Assembly (NCBI RefSeq): GCF_004342885.1
Contig: NZ_SMAB01000005.1
Span: 1-64,000, forward strand
Direction: 5' to 3'
Source: Tepidibacillus fermentans
GTDB taxonomy: Bacteria; Bacillota; Bacilli; Tepidibacillales; Tepidibacillaceae
DNA length: 64,000 nucleotides
Both the position numbers and the translations under genes were made by a program. The notes beneath the pieces are model-generated. The model searched no databases. It saw only the letters and a list, made by a program, of their open reading frames with translations, and was not told the origin of the DNA. Position 1 is the stretch's first letter. Each line of letters starts with the position of its first letter. Shown here in pieces: positions 47,429 through 56,970 of the stretch.

Positions 47429-49069
47429 TTATTGTCCCATGCCAAATTGTTGCATCAGATACATACTTTGTTGATTCGATTGGTTGATCGCTTGTTCCAT
47501 TGCCGTGAATTGACGCCAATATCGATCTTCGATCTGTTTTAATCTTTCTTCAAAATCGGTGATATCTGAGTTTACTTGGTCTAAAAGCCGTCCTAATGTA
47601 TATTGATTGTTGGTATAATAACTTTTTCCAGCTTTTACCTCGATATTTTTTATCGTTTGGCCAATTACTTCTTCAAGACGTGTCACGATACCGCTTTGCT
47701 TAAAGTTCAGACTGCCATCTGCATTTTTCACTTCTTTATTAAAGAGTTCATAAATGGCCATCGGATTTTGCGAAATCGCTTCTTTTAACTTTGCTTCATC
47801 AATCACTAACTTTCCTTTATCCAGATAGTTGGAAGATGTCGTAATGCCAATGTTTGCAAGTTGATTAATCGTAATATCTGCATTTTTTGCAGAATCATAA
47901 AACGTAGAGGTCAAACCATCGACCGAATCATAGATTTGAAGACGCATTTGATTTAGGCCACTAGAAAGAATATTGTCGTTATACAATAACCCGCTCTTCG
48001 CCTTTTCTTCCCATAGTTCGATCTCTTTATCCTTCATTTCGTTCTTCTGGGCATCAGTTAACGGCGGATAATCCCGGTAACGCTTTTCTGAGATCTTGGA
48101 GTTGATCTTATCAATCGTTTCGTTATATTTATCGACAAATTTTTTTATCGAATCAAAAATAGCATCCGTATCTGTTTTTGAGGAAATCGTTACAGTTTCA
48201 TTTGAAGAGATAATACCGTCTCCGTTACTATCTGTTACCTGCTTTAACGTGTATTCATATCCATTGATTTGAAAGGTATTTGAATTTCTATAGGTTTCCA
48301 TTCCATTAATGACAAACACAGCATTCTTTCCAAGGTTGCCCACAGTGTTATTTGCTGCCTGTACGTTGTCTGCATCTAGTTGTAACGAAGATGTAAGGAA
48401 ATCGCCACTTAAAACAATTTCAGGTTGACCCGCTACATCTCCTGTATGATTCGCAACAAGAGAGACCCTACCTGTCATTGAATCGTAAAATGCACTAACA
48501 CCAATATTACGCTTATTAATTTCCGCAATTACATCATTTAGACTTTGATTGGCAGTATCCACTGTAAAAGTATTTGTAGACGTAACAGGTGACAAAGTTC
48601 CATCCGCTTGTATCACTTGAATGGTGAATGTTGTATCTGTAAAAGATCGAATATTCCCAGCACTAATTTCTGCGTCTAATTTATTATTTGGATCAAAGTT
48701 CGTAGATAGGCGAATATCTTGCTTACTATACATTGAAGCAGCTTCAGCTAATTGTTTTACACCAATTGTAGATGTAATGTCGACTGTACTGTTAATATTC
48801 TTAGCAGACACTGCGCTCTCATTACTACTTGTTACGATCTTTTTCGTAAATGTACTTTTTCTTCCTACTCCGTCTGTCTGCGTAACCCCGATAAAATTCT
48901 TTAAATCATATAAAAGGGTATTCATTGACCGATAATCGTCACGTTGCCATTCTAAGATCTGTTTTTTCTGCGTTAACTTGTCTAAAGGAATTCTTTCTGC
49001 GGTCATTAGTTTCGCTACAAGACTATCAATATCCATTCCCGAGGCTAAACCGCCAATACGCAAACTCAT
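47429..49069 (-). CDS. fliD: Flagellar cap / filament assembly protein FliD
   Basis: Caps the filament and folds flagellin subunits as they emerge. 546 residues from ATG 49069 (MSLRIGGLASGMDIDSLVAK; site AGGTGG). Conserved N-terminal FliD_N (to about 100) and C-terminal FliD_C (about 265-545) form the coiled-coil legs; the middle is the variable head. Its C-terminus has QAINQSNQQSMYLMQQFG. Part of flaG-fliD-fliS-fliT. Confidence 0.93.
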   Translation of the reverse strand: MSLRIGGLASGMDIDSLVAKLMTAERIPLDKLTQKKQILEWQRDDYRSMNTLLYDLKNFIGVTQTDGVGRKSTFTKKIVTSSNESAVSAKNINSTVDITSTIGVKQLAEAASMYSKQDIRLSTNFDPNNKLDAEISAGNIRSFTDTTFTIQVIQADGTLSPVTSTNTFTVDTANQSLNDVIAEINKRNIGVSAFYDSMTGRVSLVANHTGDVAGQPEIVLSGDFLTSSLQLDADNVQAANNTVGNLGKNAVFVINGMETYRNSNTFQINGYEYTLKQVTDSNGDGIISSNETVTISSKTDTDAIFDSIKKFVDKYNETIDKINSKISEKRYRDYPPLTDAQKNEMKDKEIELWEEKAKSGLLYNDNILSSGLNQMRLQIYDSVDGLTSTFYDSAKNADITINQLANIGITTSSNYLDKGKLVIDEAKLKEAISQNPMAIYELFNKEVKNADGSLNFKQSGIVTRLEEVIGQTIKNIEVKAGKSYYTNNQYTLGRLLDQVNSDITDFEERLKQIEDRYWRQFTAMEQAINQSNQQSMYLMQQFGMGQ

Positions 49070-49084
49070 CTCAATCACCACCTA

Positions 49085-49447
49085 TTAAATTCGATGATCT
49101 ACAATTAAACCGATCTGTTCCATTATGTTAGCATACATATCTAAGAATTTCTTTGGAGGTATTTCTTTAATCACTTCTTTTGTATTCTCGTCAATGATTT
49201 GAACGTAATACTCATGTAATTTATCATGTAATTGAAACTTTATAGAAGTTTGGGATGACTTTAAAAATTGGTTGACACTTTCAATTTCTTTCTCTAATTG
49301 TTCCTTTGAAATTGTATTTGGAGTTTCTTCTATTTTGGCTTCTTCTTTATTACCCTTTAGTAGTTTCTTATCTGGTATAAAAGTGTTTTCCTGCACCCGT
49401 TCAATTGGTCTAATTTGCTTTGTATTTAAAACACCCTCAATCCCCAT
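49085..49447 (-). CDS. flaG: FlaG-family flagellar protein
   Basis: 120 residues. The C-terminal half carries the family core: LHDKLHEYYVQIIDENTKEV and IKEIPPKKFLDMYANIMEQIG. Members affect filament length; the role in Bacillus (yvyC) is little known. The N-terminal half is charged and probably disordered. First gene of the fliD operon, behind a sigma-D-like -10 element. Confidence 0.88.
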   Translation of the reverse strand: MGIEGVLNTKQIRPIERVQENTFIPDKKLLKGNKEEAKIEETPNTISKEQLEKEIESVNQFLKSSQTSIKFQLHDKLHEYYVQIIDENTKEVIKEIPPKKFLDMYANIMEQIGLIVDHRI

Positions 49448-49482
49448 ACTAAATCCCCCTCAAAATAAAACCTTTGGTATTA

Positions 49483-49511
49483 TTATCGGAAGTTTTTATT
49501 AATTTATTTAG
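49483..49511 (-). promoter_or_regulatory. Sigma-D-like promoter of flaG-fliD
   Basis: CCGATAA on the minus strand (49483-49489) is the sigma-D -10. CTAAA (49507-49511) would serve as -35 but is 17 bases away, one more than usual. Late flagellar genes in Bacillus use this sigma factor. Confidence 0.55.
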
Positions 49512-49544
49512 AAAAAAAACACCATAATCTAAGTATTAAGGTGC
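49512..49544 (-). terminator. Terminator of the pseudaminic acid operon
   Basis: CACCTTAAT and ATTATGGTG pair with one mismatch around six bases; eight T follow on the minus strand. It separates pseI from the flaG promoter, which it abuts. Confidence 0.75.
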
Positions 49545-49579
49545 TAAAACTTTAGGGAAGCTTTCAAAAAAAACTATAA

Positions 49580-50632
49580 TTAAACAAAAAGATCCCAACT
49601 TACTGGCGTTCCCATTTTAATATCTTTCTTCACAATTTTCCCAAGTAAGACATCATAATATTTCGGCGCTAAACCATATCCAGGTCTTATTGCTCTCATG
49701 TTTTCCTTTGTAACGATTTCCCCAGCCTTCATATCTTTTACAATGTATAACGAACGCCTATATTTCATAGATACCTTCTCTTTTTCTGTTGGTCCATAGC
49801 TCACTTTCCCTAATGCTTGCCATGCCCGTTCTGTTTCAATAACTAATGCAGTTAATTCAGCTGGTTCTAAGGAAAATGTGGAATCCACACCACCATCTGC
49901 ACGAGATAAGGTAAAATGCTTTTCAACGACAGTTGCTCCTAATGCAACAGCAGCTACGGCTACGCCAACCCCCATAGTATGATCAGATAGGCCAACTTCA
50001 CATTGGAAAAGTTCTCGCATATGTGGAATAGTACTGATATTTGTATTCTCTGGTGAAGCTGGATAAGTACTGGTGGTTTTTAATAAGATAATCTGATCAT
50101 TGCCTACTTCTCTAGCAGTACGGACAGTTTCATCAAGCTCAGCAACGGTTGCCATTCCAGTTGAAATGATCATTGGTTTTCCAGTTGCTGCGATTTTTTT
50201 AATCAATGGGATGTCAGCATTCTCAAAGGATGCCACTTTATACGCAGGAACATCAAGACTTTCTAAAAAATCGACTGCGGATTCGTCAAATGGCGTACTA
50301 AAGCAAATTAATCCTAGTTCCTTACACTTATCGAATATTGGTTTATGCCATTCCCATGGAGTATATGCTTGTTGGTATAGTTTATATAAGGAGTTCCCTT
50401 TCCATAAACTATTTTTATCATCAATATAAAATTCACCTTCACTAATATCAAGTGTCATCGTATCTGCAGTATAGGTCTGAAGTTTTACAGCATCCGCACC
50501 AGCTTTTGCCGCTTCCTCAACAATTTTCAGCGCTCTTTCTAATGATTGATTATGGTTACCTGACATTTCTGCAATGATAAACGGTTTATGGTTTTTTCCT
50601 ATTTTTCTTCCCGATATCGTAATATCTTTCAT
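49580..50632 (-). CDS. pseI: Pseudaminic acid synthase
   Basis: Condenses the 6-deoxy-altropyranose intermediate with phosphoenolpyruvate to give pseudaminic acid. 350 residues: NeuB-type TIM barrel (1-280) with FIIAEMSGNHNQSLERALKI (near 18), DAVKLQTYTADTMTL (near 46), STPFDESAVDFLE (near 112) and the metal motif GLSDHTMGVGVAVAAVALGA (near 215); then a C-terminal SAF domain (about 290-350) with MKYRRSLYIVKDMKAGE. The first-segment signature and its neighbours pseG/H separate it from sialic acid NeuB. Last gene of the pse operon. Confidence 0.9.
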   Translation of the reverse strand: MKDITISGRKIGKNHKPFIIAEMSGNHNQSLERALKIVEEAAKAGADAVKLQTYTADTMTLDISEGEFYIDDKNSLWKGNSLYKLYQQAYTPWEWHKPIFDKCKELGLICFSTPFDESAVDFLESLDVPAYKVASFENADIPLIKKIAATGKPMIISTGMATVAELDETVRTAREVGNDQIILLKTTSTYPASPENTNISTIPHMRELFQCEVGLSDHTMGVGVAVAAVALGATVVEKHFTLSRADGGVDSTFSLEPAELTALVIETERAWQALGKVSYGPTEKEKVSMKYRRSLYIVKDMKAGEIVTKENMRAIRPGYGLAPKYYDVLLGKIVKKDIKMGTPVSWDLFV

Positions 50633-50664
50633 AGACTCAATTCTCCTTAATTAAGATGGAATAA

Positions 50665-51228
50665 CTATATTGTCGAAAGTTTTGATTGTAAATCCGCTTC
50701 AATTAATATCCTATTCTTCTTCCAATCTTCTTCAAATTGAGCAAATAGAATGATATCCTCATATTGTCCATTCTTTTTAATATGTTTTAATAAGCGCCCT
50801 TCTTCTTTAAAATGTAGTTTCTTATGAAAATTATAACTAGCTATGTTAAATCCAAATACTTCACCACTAAGCTTTCGAATATTTAGATTTTCAAAAGCAT
50901 ATTTAAGTCCAAGATATCCTAACGCTAAACCAGTACCTTTCAGTAAATTTTCTTTCCCTAAATAAAAACCCCAAGTACAATTTCGATTGTGATTGTCTAT
51001 TCGATTAAAATTCATAACACCAACGGGTTCATCCATGTATTCAAATATGAATGTAAGATTCCTATTATCTTCTTTTAATCGCTGAAACCAAGCTCGATGT
51101 TCTTCCATTGTAATCAGATGATCAGTATACATATTCATTCGGATTCGTTCTGAATTCCGCCAATTTAATACCATTTCTAAATCCTCTTCTTCAATTGGAC
51201 GAAGCTTATAATTCCTATATATCAACAT
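50665..51228 (-). CDS. pseH: Pseudaminic acid N-acetyltransferase PseH
   Basis: GNAT-fold acetyltransferase, 187 residues from ATG 51228 (MLIYRNYKLRPIEEEDLEMV; site GAGGG). It acetylates C4 amino of the UDP-sugar after PseC. Signature LRPIEEEDLEMVLNWRNSER is typical. The CoA-binding stretch is seen near 100 (WGFYLGKENLLKGTGLALGY). The start overlaps the end of pseG by six bases or less when read from the chosen codon, with longer frames unlikely. Sits between pseG and pseI. Confidence 0.85.
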   Translation of the reverse strand: MLIYRNYKLRPIEEEDLEMVLNWRNSERIRMNMYTDHLITMEEHRAWFQRLKEDNRNLTFIFEYMDEPVGVMNFNRIDNHNRNCTWGFYLGKENLLKGTGLALGYLGLKYAFENLNIRKLSGEVFGFNIASYNFHKKLHFKEEGRLLKHIKKNGQYEDIILFAQFEEDWKKNRILIEADLQSKLSTI

Positions 51229-51232
51229 ATGA

Positions 51233-52288
51233 TTATCCCTCGATGAATTCATATAATAATCGATCCATATGATTCGATTGCCCAACAATCTCTAAAGCTT
51301 TTCGACTCATACCTCTAAGAAAGGTCGGGTGATTTAATACCAATTCTAATGCATTTTCAATGTCTTGATTGGAAACTTCAGAATGGCACCCCAAATTTAG
51401 GATTGCACCAGCTTTTTCCACTGCTTTAGTCGTCAAGTATTGATTCTCTGCAACAATGATAGTTATCGTTGGTAAGCCTAAATAACATCTTTCCCATGTG
51501 GTTGACCCACCTGCTCCAATCGCTAAATCCGCCTTTACCATAAGCTCGGCCATATTTTCAATTTGACAATAATAATTCATATTTTCATGTTGGTTACAGA
51601 TATTTTCAATCTCTTGTTTTCGTAGATTGGATTTTCCTACCACAACATCAATTGTTATCTCTTTTAGATCCATATGTTCTAAACTTCTGAGAACCTTAAT
51701 GCTTTCATTTGTTGGGTCACTTCCGCCAAAGAATACCAGAATTCGTTTTACCTTTCCACTTCTTTCCGATAACGTTTTTCTAGCCTCAATAAATTCCTCT
51801 CTTAGCAAAGCATACTTTGGGCCTAGAAATATTTTACAATTCTGTGACACGAGCCCATTGTATCTAGTTTGCATATCTTCATATAGATTTTGATCGAGGA
51901 GAAGATCGCAATCGTGCACACGATTTGCTAAATCATCGATGACCATGATCTTTTTTACAAAGGGTCTTACTTTTGCTTCCCAATTCTGGTCTAATGCATA
52001 ATGATCTACAATGATATATTTCGGCCCCTGATATTCTTCTATAATAGAAATCGTTTCGATTGCATCTTTTTCCCAATTATTTTCCTCAAGAAATGGGTTA
52101 CCCCCAGATAAACAATGTACGTTAAAACCTTTTTCTTCAATATATTGACAAAGGTCACCAGTTAACTCTCTAGATAGAAAAATAACATTTATTTCTTTGT
52201 TCCTTAGGTGATTTGCAAGAGTTAGGCACCTCATGACATGACCAGTCCCTATTTCATAAGACGCGTCTGCTCGTATAAAGACATTCAT
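51233..52288 (-). CDS. pseG: UDP-2,4-diacetamido-trideoxy-altropyranose hydrolase PseG
   Basis: Releases UDP from the diacetamido sugar. 351 residues from ATG 52288 (MNVFIRADASYEIGTGHVMR), site AGGTGAA. The IGTGHVMRCLTLA loop is the PseG/GT-B N-terminal signature with its catalytic histidine; the C-terminal half has GAGGSTTWERCYLGLPTITI (near 268) for the nucleotide. It overlaps neither partner strongly and is followed tightly by pseH. Confidence 0.88.
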   Translation of the reverse strand: MNVFIRADASYEIGTGHVMRCLTLANHLRNKEINVIFLSRELTGDLCQYIEEKGFNVHCLSGGNPFLEENNWEKDAIETISIIEEYQGPKYIIVDHYALDQNWEAKVRPFVKKIMVIDDLANRVHDCDLLLDQNLYEDMQTRYNGLVSQNCKIFLGPKYALLREEFIEARKTLSERSGKVKRILVFFGGSDPTNESIKVLRSLEHMDLKEITIDVVVGKSNLRKQEIENICNQHENMNYYCQIENMAELMVKADLAIGAGGSTTWERCYLGLPTITIIVAENQYLTTKAVEKAGAILNLGCHSEVSNQDIENALELVLNHPTFLRGMSRKALEIVGQSNHMDRLLYEFIEG

Positions 52289-52289
52289 A

Positions 52290-53036
52290 CTATTCACCTA
52301 GTTCTTTTTGTTCAATCATTCGATTGATCTCTAACCAATCAGGATTGGTTTCTAAGAGAGTGATCGTATCCTCTAGCGTAAAATGAGGATTACTTGGATA
52401 AAGATTTTCTATAATTCTTCGAATGAGTTCAAAATCTTCTGGTGTATCAACGGTCCACCGATAAGTGCTCTTATCGGTGATATATTGAACGCTACCGAGA
52501 GAATAACGATTTGGTCTTAGATAAATAAATGGTGTAACATGTTCCCTTTCATGCTTTTCTTCTGCTTCATTATAGGACTCTTTTAATGCTTGAAAGGTAA
52601 AAACCTCCGTGTCCATCCCTCTAGGATAGGATCTTGTTAAGGTGTTGGAAACATAGTCATATCGACTTTGATTCTCTAAATAGTATTGAATGACATTATC
52701 CACGACTTTTGGGTCAATCACGGGACAGTCCGATGTTAAACGGACGATAATATCGGCCCCATACTGTATAGCGGCTTCGTGGTATCTAGACAATACATCT
52801 TCTTCTGAACCTCGATACACATTTATCCCTAGTTTATTTGCTAATTCTACGATCGGGTTGTCTGTTTCATTTGTTGTCGTTGCAATGACGATCTCATGAA
52901 GATGTTTCGAACGCTGGATTCGTTCAATCTGATATTCAAGTAAAGGCTTATCTAATACCTTTTTTAACACCTTTCCTGGTAGACGCGTAGAAGTCATACG
53001 GGCTTGGATTATAGCTACGATCTTCAAGGTTTTCAC
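52290..53036 (-). CDS. SpsF-like cytidylyltransferase, probable PseF role
   Basis: 248 residues. IIQARMTSTRLPGKVLKKVL (near 9) is the N-terminal nucleotide loop of the SpsF/acylneuraminate cytidylyltransferase group, with IVRLTSDCPVIDPKVVDNVI (near 97) and EREHVTPFIYLRPNRY (near 164). In Bacillus pse operons this type takes the place of classical PseF and activates pseudaminic acid as CMP-sugar. Placement between pseC and pseG supports that; direct assay evidence for this branch is limited, so the gene symbol is left empty. Confidence 0.78.
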   Translation of the reverse strand: MKTLKIVAIIQARMTSTRLPGKVLKKVLDKPLLEYQIERIQRSKHLHEIVIATTTNETDNPIVELANKLGINVYRGSEEDVLSRYHEAAIQYGADIIVRLTSDCPVIDPKVVDNVIQYYLENQSRYDYVSNTLTRSYPRGMDTEVFTFQALKESYNEAEEKHEREHVTPFIYLRPNRYSLGSVQYITDKSTYRWTVDTPEDFELIRRIIENLYPSNPHFTLEDTITLLETNPDWLEINRMIEQKELGE

Positions 53037-54233
53037 CTACTTTGAGTAATAGTTAATGACCTTTTTTACCGCCTTAATGACATCTTGAACATCCAATACG
53101 CTCATTTTGGGGAATAGAGGTAATGTAATTATTTCTTCATACAGCTTCTCGGCATTGGGACAAAGTCCCTTTTTATACCCTAATTCTTGATAATATGGGT
53201 GCCAGTATACGGGTAGGTAGTGTACGTTTACTCCAATATTTTCTTTAAGTAGGGCTTCGAAGATTTCTTTTCTTGATGCTGTCAATTGATTGAAGTTCAA
53301 GCGAAGGATATATAAATGCCAACTGGATGATCCTTCTTTCATTTGATAAGGTATCGTTACCTCTTCCATATCCTTAAAAGCATTATTGTAAATTTCCGCA
53401 TAGTTCTTTCTCGTCTCTACAAACTGATCGATCTTCTTAAGCTGGCTAATCCCTAGGGCTGCTTGTATATCTGTCATTCGATAATTATAGCCAAGGAACT
53501 GCATTTCATAATACCAGGGCCCATGGTTTTCTATTAATTTATCTCTATCTCTAGTAATTCCATGTGTCCGGAATTGTAAGAGTTTCTCGTAATATTCTTT
53601 ATTGTTTGTGGTAATGATTCCACCTTCACCTGTGGTGATATGTTTGACGGGGTGGAAGCTAAACATGGTCATATCGCTGATTGAACCGATCTTGCGGTCG
53701 TTGTAGGTGGCACCTAAAGCATGTGCAGCATCTTCAATTACAATTAAATTATGTTTTTTAGCAAGTTCTAATATTCGATCTAACTCTACGGGTTGTCCAG
53801 TAAAATCTACAGGAATAATAGCCTTGGTTTTTTCGTTAATTAATTCTTCAATCTTTTCTGGGTCGATATTGTATGTTTGAGGATCAATATCTGCAAAGAC
53901 TGGAGTTCCACCTTGGTACAACACACAATTTGCACTGGCAGCAAATGTCATCGGAGTGGTAATGACTTCATCCCCATGTTGGATCCCTGCCGCAAAAGCA
54001 GCTCCATGAAGAGCGGCGGTTCCGTTTGAAAAAGCAACCGCATAGTTCGCTCCCACATATTCTGCTATCTTTTTCTCAAACTCGGTAATATAAGGTCCTG
54101 TTGTTAGATAATTCCCCTTTAATACTTGAACAACCTGCTTGATATCTTCCTCATCAATCCATTGTTGACCATAAGGTAGATATTCTTTTCTTACAGGAAT
54201 TCCACCATGAATGGCTAATGGTTCTTTTGTCAT
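53037..54233 (-). CDS. pseC: UDP-4-keto sugar aminotransferase PseC
   Basis: PLP aminotransferase of the DegT/DnrJ/EryC1 family, 398 residues. Adds the C4 amino group to the keto sugar made by PseB. YAVAFSNGTAALHGAAFAAG (near 66), VIEDAAHALGATYNDRKIG (near 164) for the PLP aspartate, and Schiff-base lysine in SFHPVKHITTGEGGIITTNN (near 191). C-terminal GVNVHYLPVYWHPYYQELGY is typical of the PseC group. Adjoins spsF-like gene without a gap. Confidence 0.9.
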   Translation of the reverse strand: MTKEPLAIHGGIPVRKEYLPYGQQWIDEEDIKQVVQVLKGNYLTTGPYITEFEKKIAEYVGANYAVAFSNGTAALHGAAFAAGIQHGDEVITTPMTFAASANCVLYQGGTPVFADIDPQTYNIDPEKIEELINEKTKAIIPVDFTGQPVELDRILELAKKHNLIVIEDAAHALGATYNDRKIGSISDMTMFSFHPVKHITTGEGGIITTNNKEYYEKLLQFRTHGITRDRDKLIENHGPWYYEMQFLGYNYRMTDIQAALGISQLKKIDQFVETRKNYAEIYNNAFKDMEEVTIPYQMKEGSSSWHLYILRLNFNQLTASRKEIFEALLKENIGVNVHYLPVYWHPYYQELGYKKGLCPNAEKLYEEIITLPLFPKMSVLDVQDVIKAVKKVINYYSK

Positions 54234-54257
54234 TTGATATTCCCTCTATTTCTTTAT

Positions 54258-55259
<1,002 letters not shown>

Positions 55260-56606
55260 TTATAGCTGTTCTATTAATTGTTTAAACTGATTACGTTTAT
55301 ATCGAACATTAGTTGAATTTAAGCGTTTAATAAATTGTTCAAAAGAAATATGTTCAGCACCTTTAATATATGCTCCACCTTCTGTAGCATTAACGAACTT
55401 AATTCCCTTATGTTTTTGAATATATTTTTCAAACCAATTTTTATAGAGTAATAGATTAGTAGTTGTTAGTACTTTCCCATTCCCAAAATAATTATCTACT
55501 TTATGATAAAAAGACATCTCTTCTTTTTTTATTATTCTATAATTGTGAGTTCCAGGATTATGAGTTTCATTATTTGTATAGGCCAAATCCTGACCAATAA
55601 AACATATTTGTTTTGCTCCAAGTTTAACTAACCAATCTAGTAAAGCCGTTGCAACAGATCCTCCTGTATCTATTAAAGGAAGTTCGTTCTTTACTGCCAT
55701 TTCTTCAGCTAACTCCATTCCTTTTTGCAATAACATAATTTTCTTGCCCGGGTAAAATGAAATTACTTTCGGATGTACTGTTCCAAAATAAAAAAGAGGG
55801 ATAGAAGTCAGAATTTCATTATCAACTTGATAAAATTGCTCGATTATTTTTTCTGAGGGATCAGTAATCAACACAAAATCAGGTATTATTCCATTTTCAA
55901 TTAATGGTGTTAATGCAGTTCCGACAGAAGCAATGATATACTTATCTATGTTTTCTCTTAGATAAGAGAGACTTTTATTTAATGAAGGACCCGCAGAGAC
56001 CAAAATTGCTGAAACTCCATTTAAACTATCTATTAACGTATGATAATTAACTTTAGCCTTTATTCGGTTGATACTAAAATGCTCATTTAACATGTCCCTA
56101 TTTGCTAATATATTTGATATATTTATCTGATAGTCTTGCATGATATCTTTAAACTTTTGAAACTTGGAAGGTATGATTTTCATAGAAGGTGAATGAATGA
56201 GTAAATAAAATTCTTTAACTGCATAATCTTGCAATTTTTTTAATATAATCTCTCGATTATCTGTAGCAAAGATCCTAACTCTTTTATGGGAGAATACTTC
56301 ATTTAATTGATCAATTTCTTGAATCATTTTATATAGATCAAGGTTCCATTCCCATACCTCAATTTCTTGGTGTGACTCTTCTGTCTGTCTAAGCAATGCC
56401 TTTATATGATGTCCACAGCCTAACCCATATACTACAACCTTTTTATATTTATTTAGTTCATGAATATGATTCGAAATAAATGCTTCAGCTTCTTTCGTCG
56501 GATTATATTTACTGTGTAATAGCAAACTTTGTTCATCATTACTATATTCACATGTTAATTCCCCATTTTTTGCTTGAATTAAAGTAATATGAGAATTACT
56601 TTCCAT
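55260..56606 (-). CDS. Maf-type motility-associated glycosyltransferase (DUF115), 1
   Basis: 448 residues. The central DUF115 domain (about 175-360) has GVSAILVSAGPSLNKSLSYL, then FVLITDPSEKIIEQFY, IDTGGSVATALLDWLVKLG and CFIGQDLAYTNNETH, the pattern of flagellin Maf proteins. These transfer pseudaminic or legionaminic acid from CMP-sugar to Ser/Thr of flagellin in the cytosol before export. The N-terminal region (1-170) carries the Rossmann-like YGLGCGHHIKALL. It follows a helical gene with an 11-base overlap. Confidence 0.85.
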   Translation of the reverse strand: MESNSHITLIQAKNGELTCEYSNDEQSLLLHSKYNPTKEAEAFISNHIHELNKYKKVVVYGLGCGHHIKALLRQTEESHQEIEVWEWNLDLYKMIQEIDQLNEVFSHKRVRIFATDNREIILKKLQDYAVKEFYLLIHSPSMKIIPSKFQKFKDIMQDYQINISNILANRDMLNEHFSINRIKAKVNYHTLIDSLNGVSAILVSAGPSLNKSLSYLRENIDKYIIASVGTALTPLIENGIIPDFVLITDPSEKIIEQFYQVDNEILTSIPLFYFGTVHPKVISFYPGKKIMLLQKGMELAEEMAVKNELPLIDTGGSVATALLDWLVKLGAKQICFIGQDLAYTNNETHNPGTHNYRIIKKEEMSFYHKVDNYFGNGKVLTTTNLLLYKNWFEKYIQKHKGIKFVNATEGGAYIKGAEHISFEQFIKRLNSTNVRYKRNQFKQLIEQL

Positions 56607-56970
56607 TATTCATTTCCCCATAAAATTGTTCTATTTCTCTCTGGTAATCTATTAGTATTTCTTTCATTTCATATTGTAGTAAATCTGAAAAAAGAACGTA
56701 ATCTTGATTAGTTAAAGACGCTTCCATTTCAATCAATTTTTCAGTAAGAGTCCTAATTAGTATATTAGATAAGTACTTTTGATCTAACGATTGTATTGTT
56801 TCAATAGCCTCAACTAGCCAAGCAATGCCTTCAATATAAGCCTTTAGAAGTTGAATCGCCTTTCCTTCGTTTCCTAATTGAAATTGTTCTGCAATCTCGT
56901 CAGTTGCATTAATTAATTTTGATAAATACTTAATTATAGTATCTAAAAGTTCAATTAGTTGTTTTTTCAT
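56596..56970 (-). CDS. Small helical protein between two Maf genes
   Basis: 124 residues from ATG 56970 (site GGAGGACA). No family recognised. The whole chain is predicted helical, with many E, I and L and no signal peptide, membrane span or Cys. It overlaps the upstream maf by 20 bases and the downstream maf by 11, so all three are co-translated. Perhaps a Maf partner or a chaperone that keeps flagellin accessible; size and fold type recall FliS/FliT chaperones. Function is inference from context only. Confidence 0.7.
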   Translation of the reverse strand: MKKQLIELLDTIIKYLSKLINATDEIAEQFQLGNEGKAIQLLKAYIEGIAWLVEAIETIQSLDQKYLSNILIRTLTEKLIEMEASLTNQDYVLFSDLLQYEMKEILIDYQREIEQFYGEMNNGK

